Below, one piece after another: positions 1-15,483 of a stretch of DNA of 36,358 nt. This stretch comes from Paraglomus occultum (taxonomy: Eukaryota > Glomeromycota > Glomeromycetes > Paraglomerales > Paraglomeraceae): the NCBI GenBank assembly GCA_910592205.1, contig CAJVPJ010000190.1, positions 1-36,358 of the forward strand. Reading direction: 5' to 3'. Both the position numbers and the translations under genes were made by a program. How positions within the stretch are numbered: the stretch's first letter is position 1; each line of letters begins with the position of its first letter. A model generated the notes under the pieces. The model had not been told where the DNA came from. It ran no database searches and saw nothing but the letters and a program-made list of their open reading frames with translations.

Positions 1-2359
1 TCAAGTTTCCGGAAAAACGTACATAATGCAACATACTCTTAATAAAACAAGGCATTCGAATCAAGGTCATAGAGCGACACGACATCTTCAACTCTCATTC
101 TTATAGCTACGAACGTAACAAACGATTTAATTTACAACGTCCGTCTTAAAGCTTTATTATTGTAGCGAAAGTCTTATAGTAGAACCGACTACATATCGCT
201 ACGTTTATTAAAATTATGCCCCTGATCGTTTTCAATATCGAATCTCTTGCACCAAGTTTTAAGACAAGTTTCGTTATGCATTAAATTTGATATTAATGAT
301 TTCATTTATTCGAATATTAGTTCATTTATTATTATAGGCATGATAGTTTGAAATAGTTTATTCTTATTAGGCCATTTTTCAGATGTATCAAACATTAACA
401 ACAGATGCTCAAAAAACGTCGGAGAGCAGCTGAATTTAAACGTTTCTGACAAGTCAAAATCCGAATATTCATCTTTGTGTTATTCTTAATATAGTAATAG
501 TTAAACATAAATACCACGTATTCAACCGTTTACATTTTTGGTGCTCTCCAATCACGACACTAATACCAATCCGCTTTTTTTTGAGTTGAGATGTCAAAAA
601 ACTGTGGCTTGGCACTGTAGCCTCCTGAATTTGACATTTTTTGAGCGACTTGCAATTTAAACTCAAATTTTCAGTCTCTAGCAAAAACTTTCACCGTTGT
701 TATTAAATACCACAACAATTCCTTGTCACCCACTTAACTGAAATTTACCGATAAGATAAATTAATGCAGTCTATTAACATAATTCTCAATCAAGGCGGCA
801 AAGTCTTTTTCCTTACCTGGTGAAGAGTATAATCAATATTAATATTTCTGATAGTCTTGTAATAATTTAATATATTCAATGGAGAAACTATATAACAAAC
901 TAAATTGTTGTCAAAAAAAAAAAAATAGTGAGCCAATATTGTATTAACTTTACATCAATAAAATCCAATCCGATTGGCTTACTTCGTTGTAAAATTAGGC
1001 AATTCAAATAATTGTCTTAATTTTTTCTCGCACTGTTTTTCTTATTCCCAAATACACTATTAATATTGGTTGTTTTAACGTATTATTAGATAATTTATAA
1101 TCAACTACATTAGTTCTTTTTGGAGACATTGTGTAAGTTGGTTCAATAAGCAAACAAACCGTTATTAATCAATAACAAGACGCGTCTAATTATCGGAAAA
1201 GTTTTGGTTTACCCATTTGGTGACATTTAATCATAAACACCCAAATGTACGTTTCGAGTTATTATTCTGAACCAAATAATCTGGTAAAATATATTTACGT
1301 ATTTTGAAATGTTTTTACTTAGAGACACAAAACATTCGATAATTTTTTCAAAATCTTAGTTTTCAATGTAAAACGGTAACGTATCGTTAGTATATTGGTA
1401 AAAGTTGCAAACTGCAGTATATGCTCACAGCTATGCCAAACAATTTTACTTATTACACCAAGACCAGTTGTATTGGTAAACAATTTACTTGACATATGAA
1501 AACCTACTGGTAGTCCCTCACTTTTGTCCGGGTACCGTATTAATATATATACATAACTGTAATAGAATAAGAAAGAAAAATTGTTTCTTAATTTTGTAGA
1601 TTACGTCTTATTAATAATCTTAACATGGCGAATCTGATGCCACATACAAAAGTCGAAACTGCGATGGGAACACACTTTTACGAGTATGTAGTTTAAGAAT
1701 CCCCGAGAGGTTTTACAGGCATTAAGTCTTAAAATTACACTTGGATTACGCGACGCGTTCGAACCAAACGGCAAAGATGTATGTTATTTATTCCCATTCT
1801 CTCGTCAATGAATATTAAATATCGCGAAAGTCAACTAGTATGATAGCAGGTCAAAGAAGATTGAAGATGCAGCAACTAGTACTGCAGTAAAAAAAATAAC
1901 GGAAATGGCTAAGTATTTCATAAACTGCCTGTATTACTTGACTTTAAAGAATTGGTCTTTGTGGTTCACAAAAAAAGACACAACAAACACTCTTGTAAAG
2001 GAAAGCACTACAACCAAGTGTCATTGTCTTCCATTAACTTAGTTACTAAAGCGAGTGACTCAATTTTTTTGATGATGAATTGCTAACCCCATTTGAAAAA
2101 AAAAAGTACTTTGAAGTCCTGTTATAGTTAGATCGGAATATGGGTAATAAGGTAGAAATCTCAGTTGGCAATCACTACCTGAAGAAAGCATGATGAGTTT
2201 CAAGTCCACACTGTGTATTTTAACTTTTAGTTGAACTGCCATTCTTATACCTTTATATGTTTGACCATAACAAAGACAGTAAAAGCCCTTTGATATTACT
2301 CAAAATCTAGAGGGAGAAAAACCAGAATGAGATAAACCCTATATTATCAACAACTGATC
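1..2359. other. AT-rich intergenic region, no gene seen
   Basis: No reading frame here has family motifs, plausible splice partners or protein-like composition; the longest frames are about 60-70 codons. The sequence is AT-rich with short A and T runs. The right end is the 3' flank of the minus-strand kinase. I found no tRNA, rRNA or repeat unit. Confidence 0.6.
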
Positions 2360-5300
2360 CTAATAGAACATACCAAAAGACGCTAATTCATCTTCTATAA
2401 TGAGATCAAGTTGTCTGGATTCTATATTGTCAAGTATTAATATTGATTAATATCCTGGTATCAAAGCCAATTACATAACGAGTAGCAAAAGTAAAAGCAT
2501 ACCATAAAAGTTAAACTCATCTAATCAAATAATTTACAATGGTTAATATTCCTGTTATGCATCATGTTCAATATATCATATAGTAGTAGTAGCTTCATAC
2601 CTGTAGTTATGTCAAATTCAATATCACAACTATTACTTGGTTCAGGAAAACCCCCTTGTACTTGTGGCAATGCCTTGCTAGTATATTTCATTTCCTTCTC
2701 ATTACGAGATAAGTTATCAATATTGTAAGGATTATAAACCTTATCACCAATCCCATCTTTGTCCATGGCATCAACAAGACTATATAGAGACAAGTGTACT
2801 TCAGTGGCAGTAGGACGTTTGTTAGGATCAGCATCACAACATTCAGCAGCAAGTGCTTTATATAATTCTGGTGCTGAAGAAGGCATTCTTGGTCGTAATC
2901 CATTGCAAATTTCTTTCACCAAAATAAAATCAAATGGCATGTCTCTGAATGGTGGCTCACCAGTGGCCATTTGATACATCAAAATCCCAATAGCATAGAT
3001 ATCTGACTTTTGAGTAAACTTGCGGGTATGAAAGACCTCTGGTGCCACATATGGAAGAACACCATAAACAGTTGATGAAAGTTCACTAGTTGAATCTACT
3101 TTTCTGGTAAGGCCAAGATCACATATGAATGATGTAAACTCATTCATTGCAAAGGCAGGTGCAGGTTGAATGCTGTTCTTGTCTGGTTCAATTACATGTT
3201 GGTGAAAGAGTATATTGCCAGCATGGAGGTCACAATGTATCAATCCCATACGATGGATTTCTTTCAGATTTGCTAAAATATGTATCAAAAAATCCACTTT
3301 CATTCTCCAAGTCAGACGGTTGATATTCTTGTTTAAATATGATATAAGATCACCACCTTCAGCATATTGTATAACCATCATATATTCTCCGGTTTCTTGC
3401 TGTTGTGTGATTCCATAGATTGGGAGGAAATTAACACCTCTTGATTTAACATGTTGCTTAATCTGTTCAAAAAGTATATTAATATATTAATATTAGCTTC
3501 CAATTTAATTGCCAACGTCATTAATATTAATATGCAACGTTACCTCGTTAAAAAATGCATTTATCATTTGCTTGAAATTTTTTAGACCCTTTAGAACAAC
3601 ATAAGTTGGTGTGGAATCTGAATGAGGTTTAAAAGGTTTTCTCCACCTTGCACGAAAAACAATTCCATAACCACCAGCTCCCAATTCATGAATCTCATCA
3701 AAATTATCATAATCTATCCAACCAAACATATCCTCACCAAGAGTCAATTTTGCAGCTTGTGCAAATGTGACTATAGATGCATGTAAGGTATAGAATACCA
3801 AAAAGTAGTCTGCACTTGATGGTTCTTGTGTAATGCCAGCAATCCAAATATTATCTGGGCTTAATATGTTTGGATAATCTTTGAGTAACTATGTAATGAT
3901 AAATAATAATCCATCAATATTCTAACATTCTGTTAATAATGTGTGCAAATCATACAACTTACTTTATAGAAGTCAAACAATTGAGCATTGGACCCATCAA
4001 CTACTTTTTTAAGCATAACTCCTTTTGTCATTTGTCCAGCAGTTGTGCATACAATCCAATTTGCTGTATGAGAGCAACCATGTTCCAATGATGGTGATCT
4101 TTTTACATTATCTAGTTGACTATATGGTACCCATTGTAAATAACTATCAGTTTTATGTGTCATTTTTTCCCATGACTCCATGATAAACTTGTCCAAAGAT
4201 GTGTTGCCAGTAGTCCAGCACAATGGTCTTGGCTGCTTACAAGCAGTACAGAATACATCTGTTGATGGATCAAGCTCAATGGCACAAGCCAAACATAATC
4301 CAAGTTTAGACACATCCCAGGTATGTTGAAGCTTTACTAAAGCATACTTTTGCCAGGCTGGATAATACGTAAATCCAACAGTAATCCAAGTGTCCTTCAC
4401 AAGTATATCAGGATTCTCTTCACATAACTACAAAAAGTTTCATTCATATTGTTATTGTCGGAACTTGTTCACGATCGTGTACTAAAATGGATTGCGCCGA
4501 TTTAAGCAGGTGAAAATACACGGTATCGTAATTGGCCAATTATAAGTCAACGATCGACAGTAATAATAATAATTTACCTTTTGATAATATAAATCAGATG
4601 TCTCATCCGAGATTTCGAGCGGAGTGACGGTCACGTTTCTGTCGGTATACAGTCTTTGTGGAAGTAATACTAATACATTTTGTTGAATGTCGATTTTGTC
4701 AGTTGACGAGGTTTTGTTCAAAGAAAAAATATCGTAATCATCAAATTCATAGCGGAAAAGCCAGTCGAATGGAATCCATTCCAAATACGAGTCATTGGCC
4801 GTGTCGGTCTCTGCTTGTGACTTTCTAATAAACTCGTCTAATTTCTTGTTGCCGCTAGTCCATTCAGCCGACATCTCTTTACGACCACAAATACACCACA
4901 CCGGACTGCACCTAAGTTTATCGCATGCGGAACAGAATCCATACAAAGAATAGTAATGATAAAAACTCCTCTCGGCCACTAGAAAATATTGATTTTCAGA
5001 CTTCGTAAAACCTAACATTAGTGAATTACGTACTCTGAGCCACCTCTTATATCTCTTGAATTGCCTGTCATCCAATGGGTCTACGCATTTATGCGTTGGA
5101 ATTGAGTACTTTTTGGAAAGCTCTTTGATAATAATAAATTCATTTACGGATTTATATTCAGCTCCGAGCAAAGATAAGATTACAAATCTATGTCCATATC
5201 TAGCATAGTAGATGGTCTGGCTTGTGTATTGCTCAATGCGTTTGATGTCCGTAAATTCCGAATAAGAGATCGATTTAAACTGCTGTCGACCTTCTGGTCC

Positions 5301-5390
5301 CGCGTACTTTGTTAATTTGTCAATGATGTCGCATCGTGAAAGAGTCTGGTCCATATTCACGTTTTCAAAACCCGTAACTAACGATTCCAT
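2360..5390 (-). CDS. Multi-module zinc-ribbon protein kinase (paralogue 1)
   Basis: Six exons: 5390-4578, 4427-3963, 3888-3544, 3462-2601, 2520-2503 and 2421-2360, giving 854 residues with intron phases 0,0,0,1,1. All junctions are GT-AG and are supported by the paralogue at 5983-8843. The C-terminal kinase domain has a glycine loop (G496-AGGYG), K526 in VVLK, catalytic HCDLHAGN (D619, N624), DLG at 656-658 in place of DFG, and APE at 681-683. The HCD shows it is a non-RD kinase. Upstream are two Cys modules (C153, C156, C161, C166, C168; and C316, C319, C331, C334), each followed by WTSGN/WTTGN, LD[EK]FI and W[IV]P[FY]. Substrate and pathway are unknown; intracellular Ser/Thr or Tyr signalling is inferred from the fold. 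The start at 5390 is the best fit to the paralogue. An in-frame ATG at 5513 would add a hydrophobic leader absent from the paralogue; 5354 is also possible. Confidence 0.9.
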
Positions 5391-5982
5391 AGATAACCAA
5401 ATAATTTTTTTGCTTATAAATTGAAGAAACGTGGAGTGAAAAAAAAAAACCAACTTTTTCAGTAAAATAAGCGAACTTTTTGCACAATAAATGTAATGCA
5501 GACTTTCTTGCATTAAGGGGTGAGTACGATGTTGTACGAGAGTCGTTTATCGCCTGAATGCATGCTCTTCCCAATTAGACAATAGTATCATTCATGCATA
5601 ACAAATGAGAATTTAGATTACTCGCTTGCAATCGATATTTTCTTTTACAAACAATACATTCATATGTTTGTAGTTAATAATGGTGTAAACTATGATCGCT
5701 TTCCTTTGTCCACTACATTAAATAAGGGATAATGCCTTGTGTAATAAACACAGTTTCAGTGTAGCATTGTCAAGCGTAATAATAATATTAATCATATGAC
5801 AATAGTAAACGATAACAATGTCATTTATATCTGTAATATTAATTGTCCCACTCCTCATATATAGTCGTGTCACATAATTATGACTGTTTGGGATTAAATG
5901 CGCTTGAAAAAAATTGGAAATGATCGTTCCAAACATATAAACATGTTGACAGTGTCATCAGTTATACGATATTGAAAAAAAA
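5391..5982. promoter_or_regulatory. Shared divergent promoter region of the kinase pair
   Basis: This 592-bp gap separates the start codons of two head-to-head kinase paralogues, so it must hold both promoters. A TATA-like stretch (catatatag, about 5857-5865) lies roughly 120 bp before the plus-strand ATG. A run of A on the plus strand near 5440-5450 lies in the leader of the minus-strand gene. No operator or long inverted repeat was seen by eye. Confidence 0.55.
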
Positions 5983-8843
5983 ATGAGTATAATTGATCAA
6001 TTAATCGAGTACTTGAATCCTAAGCCTACACTTTTGCGTTTTAAATCAATATCTTACTCAGAGTTTACCGATGTTAAGCATATTGAGCATTTAACTGATA
6101 CGATCGTCCATTATGCCAAATATGAGCGTAGATTTATAGTTTTGATCTTTCTTGGCGATAGCGGTAAAGCGTTAACTGATTTAATTGACGAGCTCTCCGT
6201 AAAATATTCTGTTCCAAGAGATCCATACATAAGTGCACCTGAAATTAATACTTTTAAAAGATACTCTTGTTTGCTAAGTCAACGCAAAGAACTGATAATA
6301 GGCTTTACTAAAAGCGAAGACGGTTATTTTCTTGTCGCCGAGAGAAATTTTTACCATTATTATTCTTTGTATGGGTTTTGTTCTACGTGTGGAAGACTCA
6401 GATGCAGTCCAGTGTGGTGTATTTGTGGTCGTAAAGAGCTGTCAACTGAATGGACTAGCGGCAACGAGCAATTAGATAAGTTTATTAGAAAATCACAAAA
6501 GGGGACAAACACTGGCAATAACAAGTATCTGGAATGGATTCCATATGACCGAATTTTCCGTTATGAATTTATGGATTACGATATTTTTGCTATTCCAATA
6601 GAAAGTCTATCAATCGATAAAGGTGATGTCCAACAAAGGGTTACTATCATGTATTTTGATATGGACGTCCACGTAGAGATATTATCGCTTAATATTTCAA
6701 ATAACACGCCTGATTCATTTTATCAAGCGGTAAGTTAGTTACAGAAAAGTATTATTGTTGCTATTTGTTTCGCATAATAATATAAACTTTCTCGCTAGTT
6801 ATGCGATGAACATCCTGATATTGTTACCGATGATACTTGGATTACTATTGGGTTCACATATTACCCAACGTGGCAGAAGTATGCAATAATTAAACACCTT
6901 TATGACTGGAATGTGTCCAAGCTCGGATTATGCTTGTCTTGTACATGCTCATTGCATCCGTCTACGGAAGTATTCTGCTTTGAATGTAAACAACCCCGAC
7001 CTTTTGATTGGACCACCGGCAACAAATCTTTAGATAAATTTATTAGGGAATCATGGGAAAGAGCAACACATCATGTTGACAGTTATTTGCAATGGATACC
7101 ATATTATCAATTGACTAATATAAAAAAGTCATCATCATTGGAACACAATTGCTCTCATACAGCCGATTGGTCAGCAAGCACAGGAACTGGACAAACGACG
7201 AGAACTGTCATGCTTAAGAAAATAGTTGATGGATCCCACGCACAATCATTTGATTTTTATCAAGTAAGTCATGATGTTAATGAATACTTTGATACGATTA
7301 AACGTGTTTTGTACTAAATGTGTATATCCATATATATATATATACTATTGAAATAGTTAACTAAAGATTACCCAAAGCTATTACACTCAGACAATTTCTG
7401 GATCGCTGGTTTTACTCAAGAAACATCAACTGGCGACTACTTTTTGGTATTCTATACCACGCATGCTGCGATTGTTGCATTCGTGCAAGCAGTAAGAAAG
7501 ACTCGGGGCGAAGATCGATTTGGTTGGGTAGACTTTAATACTCTCCATGACATCCATGAAATAGGATGTGGCGGTTACGGTGTTGCGCTTCGTGCCCGAT
7601 GGAGTAAACCTTTTAAACCTCGCTCAGATTCTACACCAATTTATGTCGTTCTAAAGAGTTTGAATAATTTCGATACAATGAAAGATACGTTTTTTTACGA
7701 GGTAACTTTTTATTGGAATGTTAGTTAATACCATTAACTTTACCTAATTATGTATCTATTTACAGGTTAAGCATTTTGCTAAATCCTTAGCTCTTGCATT
7801 TCTTCCACTTTATGGCATCACACAACAACCAGAAACCGGAACTTACATGATGGTAATGCAGCATGCTGATAGTGGTGATCTGTTGTCCTATTTAAACCGA
7901 AATATCAACAGCCTTACATGGAGCATGAAAGTGGAATTTTTGATAAATATCGTCGAAAATCTGAAGTCAATCCATAGAGAAGGCTTGATGCACTGTGATC
8001 TGCATGCAGGCAACATACTGTTTCACAATCATGTGGTTGAACCGGACAAGAATACTCCTCTACCTGCCTTTGCTACGAACAAGCTTACGTCATTTGTAGT
8101 TGATCTTGGTCTTGCACAGCGGGTAGACTCATCTAATAGTCAAGATCCGTCAGCTATTTGCGGAGTTCTTCCGTATATTGCACCAGAGGTCTTTCGTAAG
8201 CGCAAATTCACCCAAAAGTCAGACATATATGCGATTGGCATATTGATGTCTGTAATGGCTACCGGAGAGCCACCATTTATAGACGAACCGTTTGATTTTG
8301 TTTTAGTAAAAAAAATATGCGACGGGTCACGACCGATGATGCCTTCTTCAGCTCCTGAACTTTATAAGGAACTAACGGCTAGCTGTTATGATGCGGACCC
8401 TGATAGACGTCCTACTGCTGCACAATTGTATTCATCTTTGTATAAGCTTCTTGAGCGTATAAATAGTGACGGATCTGGTGAAAAGGTGTATAAGCCTAAT
8501 CGCCTTGATCACACATCACGGGCTGAAAGGGATAGCAAATATACTAGTAAGATGCTGCCGTATGGAGACTTTTCTGAACCAAGGAATAGTTGTGACATGA
8601 CTTTGGATACAGGTACGATGGAAATATTTTTTGCCAAGAGGCGTTTTGTTTAACGAGATTTAAATGTCATTCATTGTGAATTGTCTATTTTTATTTTAGA
8701 CGAATTTGAACCGTATGGTATGTCTCGTATATCTATCTTGTTGGTAGGATGAGATGATGCTAAATTTTTTCAATCTCATAGTTTCTAGGCAACTTGATCT
8801 ACTGATCGACTCGGAACTTGATAACTTTGGTACATTGCATTGA
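5983..8843 (+). CDS. Multi-module zinc-ribbon protein kinase (paralogue 2)
   Basis: Six exons: 5983-6729, 6799-7263, 7357-7701, 7766-8612, 8700-8717 and 8782-8843, giving 827 residues. Exons 2, 3, 5 and 6 are exactly as long as those of the divergent paralogue (465, 345, 18 and 62 nt). The kinase domain shows a glycine loop (G474-CGGYG), K504 in VVLK, HCDLHAGN (D597, N602), DLG at 632-634 and an APEVF segment, so it is complete but non-RD. The N-terminal half has the same two Cys modules with WTSGN/WTTGN, LDKFI and WIPY. The C-terminus reads through the 18-nt exon into a conserved SRQLDLLI segment. Without that microexon the gene would appear to end at 8653. By eye about two thirds of residues match the paralogue, so this is not a recent copy. 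Target unknown. Confidence 0.9.
8700..8717 (+). other. 18-nt microexon of kinase paralogue 2
   Basis: It follows a tttag acceptor and precedes a GTATGT donor, is phase 1 on both sides, and encodes D-E-F-E-P-Y plus one base. The equivalent exon in paralogue 1 lies at 2503-2520 on the minus strand, has the same length and encodes D-E-F-N-F-Y. Its conservation in both copies, with both downstream exons then matching in frame (SRQLDL), is the support. Confidence 0.85.
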
Positions 8844-9138
8844 ATTTAAGTCCCGTGAAGTTATTTACAACAATACTTATCCTGTTTATCTTCCATTAGA
8901 TCTCTGATAAAGATGTTGATATCACAGACGGGATAAAGCTCTTGACGAATTATCGTGTTTAGTTATATAACTATGTGGATTTCTGCACTTTCTTCTGATT
9001 ACAATACATGCTGTTAGAGCATTGGGTAATAAACCATTCTCAGAAAGGGAATGCATTGTCGAAATATTAAGAAGTTTGATAATCTGTGTCACGTTCTCTG
9101 ATCCCTGTCTGCGCCACATTCAACTGAATCACGACCGC
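8844..9138. other. Short intergenic, 3' flank of kinase and leader of AlaRS
   Basis: This 295-bp gap lies between the kinase stop and the first in-frame ATG of the alanyl-tRNA synthetase. The synthetase frame is open upstream to about 9022 but contains no ATG before 9139. No clear TATA box was seen. Confidence 0.5.
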
Positions 9139-13476
<4,338 letters not shown>

Positions 13477-13642
13477 TAGCTGAAGTAGGATACCACCATT
13501 CGAATACTGTCAGATATTCGCAAAAATCTTTCCATAAAATGACTCGTTAAATAATTATAACAAATTCGTAGCTATTTTTTTATTTGTTATAACATGTGAA
13601 GTTGTTGCTATAAATCATGAAACGCATAACGCGCAATTTTGA
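13477..13642. other. Shared 3' region of two convergent genes
   Basis: This 166-bp gap lies between the stop codons of the alanyl-tRNA synthetase (+) and the cyclophilin (-). A tttatt at about 13579-13584 reads AATAAA on the minus strand, about 60 nt past the cyclophilin stop, and fits a polyadenylation signal. The two 3' UTRs probably overlap. Confidence 0.5.
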
Positions 13643-14415
13643 CTAAGAAAGTTGACCACAATTGGCAATTATGACCTGTACACTTTCACTTCCCACTTTC
13701 TTTAGTGAGCCACTACTAGTACCATATTCCGCTATTTGGTAAACAGTATCCATCCCTACATTGAGAAATATTTTCAATTCATCGACGATTAAACTCTCCA
13801 TCTGGTCTGTTAATCTATTCACCACCGTGCTCTCGATCACACTCACCTTCGACGACATTTCCAAACACTACATGGGCACCATCAAGCCAGGGAGTCGGCT
13901 CGAGGCAAATAAAGAACTGAGACCCATTAGTATTCTTGCCCGCATTAGCCATGCTTAACACGCCTGGACCAGTATGTTTCAGAATAAAGTTTTCATCTTC
14001 GAATTTGTTGCCATAGATTGAGCGTCCTCCGGTACCGTTGTGTGCAGTAAAGTCACCGCCTTGAATCATGAATTTTGGAATAACACGATGGAAGGTAGAA
14101 CCTTTGTAACCCTGGCCAGCTTCTCTAGTACATAAGACGCGGAAGTTCTCGGCTTGTAAAATAAATGGTAAGGTGAGCATGAATATAACAAAAACCATAT
14201 AACACAAGCATAATAAAACGAACAAGTACCTGTCTTGGGAACGACATCAGCGCGTAACTCTAAGATAGTTCTCTAATTCCGTTGAAAAATTAATCGCAAG
14301 TTAGTAATCACTATCTTTCTTTTATAACTGAGATGGGAAATTCTCTTACTCCACTGTGCAGCACTTTCGCCCCAGCTCTGATTTCAATGTCCAGAAATAC
14401 ACGTGGGTTAGACAT
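13643..14415 (-). CDS. Cyclophilin-type peptidyl-prolyl cis-trans isomerase
   Basis: Four exons: 14415-14350, 14272-14230, 14152-13847 and 13755-13643, giving 175 residues, the normal size of a single-domain cyclophilin A-type protein. The fold is read from [32 protein letters not shown] (catalytic Arg in FHR), [21 protein letters not shown], the TPWLDG loop and [10 protein letters not shown]. The Trp of PWLDG is the residue linked to cyclosporin A binding, so sensitivity is expected. The protein starts [12 protein letters not shown] with no signal peptide, so cytosolic or nuclear location is likely. The VLHSG|RTILEL junction and the region after VVEG are more divergent than in typical CypA. 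It is convergent with the synthetase and divergent from the PP2A activator gene. Confidence 0.95.
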
Positions 14416-15483
14416 CTTGAATTCGTGTAAGCGAAAAAAGAATGTCTCTCACAATTGTTCCTCGGCGTTTATTTATAGCTTTATCAACTGGTAGATAATC
14501 ATCACGATCTAGGAGACGTGTAACAAGTGTTATTATTGGTGTAACGTAACCCTGTCCGTACCTGGCATGGATCCATTACACGGATGTATAGGCACGCCGC
14601 AGTCGAAGCGACGGATCGGGGTTCACGTTACTTATCGATCCAAAGTTCGATTGAAATTACTTAACCGTATTAGAATTAGGTTGCACCAATCCAAAGCATG
14701 GTTCGGCTCGACAGTTCGATTTTCATACTTGATAAATCAAGGGTAAACAAATCAATATCTGAAAACCCGGTCCAACAGCAGTGAATACACTGAGCCAACG
14801 CGACAAACAGTGACTGAGCTATGCAACATCAAGCTGAGAGTTATACAGGGGAATATATTATTCACACAATATTGATTAACCAAATTTATCATTAGTGATA
14901 GTTGAATTCTTTTGCTGGACGGCCAGTATGTTAAAGGTCGTTACTTCGCCGCAAGCCGCCATTCACTCCATATTTTTGGAAACAGAATTCGAGCTTCTGA
15001 AGCAAAGTAGAAATTAAGATCTACACTGTAGTATACTAAACGAAATAATTGAAACACAGCGTTGGCTAGCTCTCATTACAGCCGTAGTAAAAGTCATGCT
15101 TTTAGAAATACCCAAGGTTCATACGTTGTGTTTCCGACTTTTTAAAAATTGATATAGCCGATCGGATATCTCACGCCTCTGCAATTCACTTTCTATGAGC
15201 ATGGACGTAAGGTCTTTCATTGTCTCTTGCAAGAATACATTGCATATTCATTGCATAACCGATAGCATGTCTTACTACTTTACTTGCAAAAACTATCAGA
15301 ACTAATCTATCCACAGATAATTTGGAATATACAGAATTATCGTTACCCAATGATTGACAATATTATTAACACGTGACGTAATGTTATTAATATCACACCA
15401 CTCATTCTAGTCGAATCCTTCACCTTCATCACCTTCACCTTCATCACCTTCACCTTCACCTTTCGATATTAGCCTCTATAACT
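14416..15483. promoter_or_regulatory. Divergent promoter region between cyclophilin and PP2A activator
   Basis: This 1,068-bp gap separates two divergent start codons and contains no gene that I can recognise. The right end carries a short repeat (TTCACC/TTCATCACC) immediately before the PTPA start. CACGTGAC at about 15371 is an E-box-like palindrome. No tRNA-like cloverleaf could be folded by eye around the GTTCGA strings near 14647 and 14710. Confidence 0.45.
15417..15462. repeat. TTCACC / TTCATCACC short tandem repeat in PTPA leader
   Basis: The unit TTCACCTTCATCACC occurs twice and is followed by further TTCACC copies, ending about 20 bp before the ATG at 15484. It lies in the core promoter or 5' UTR and forms a pyrimidine-rich leader on the coding strand. 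Confidence 0.75.

Noticed and set aside
5391-5513. Kinase paralogue 1 start at 5513 with a hydrophobic leader
   Set aside because: The paralogue has no counterpart, and the leader is encoded by A/T-rich, UTR-like sequence; 5390 fits better.
8613-8653. Kinase paralogue 2 ending at 8653 without further splicing
   Set aside because: The ACAG|GTACG donor is conserved in the paralogue, and the downstream 18-nt and 62-nt exons match between the two genes in frame.
9022-9138. AlaRS start at 9022
   Set aside because: The codon there is TTG; the first ATG in the frame is 9139 and gives a sensible presequence. A near-cognate start remains possible but has no support.
14640-14720. tRNA genes suggested by GTTCGA strings
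   Set aside because: No acceptor, D-arm or anticodon-arm pairing could be drawn around them by eye.
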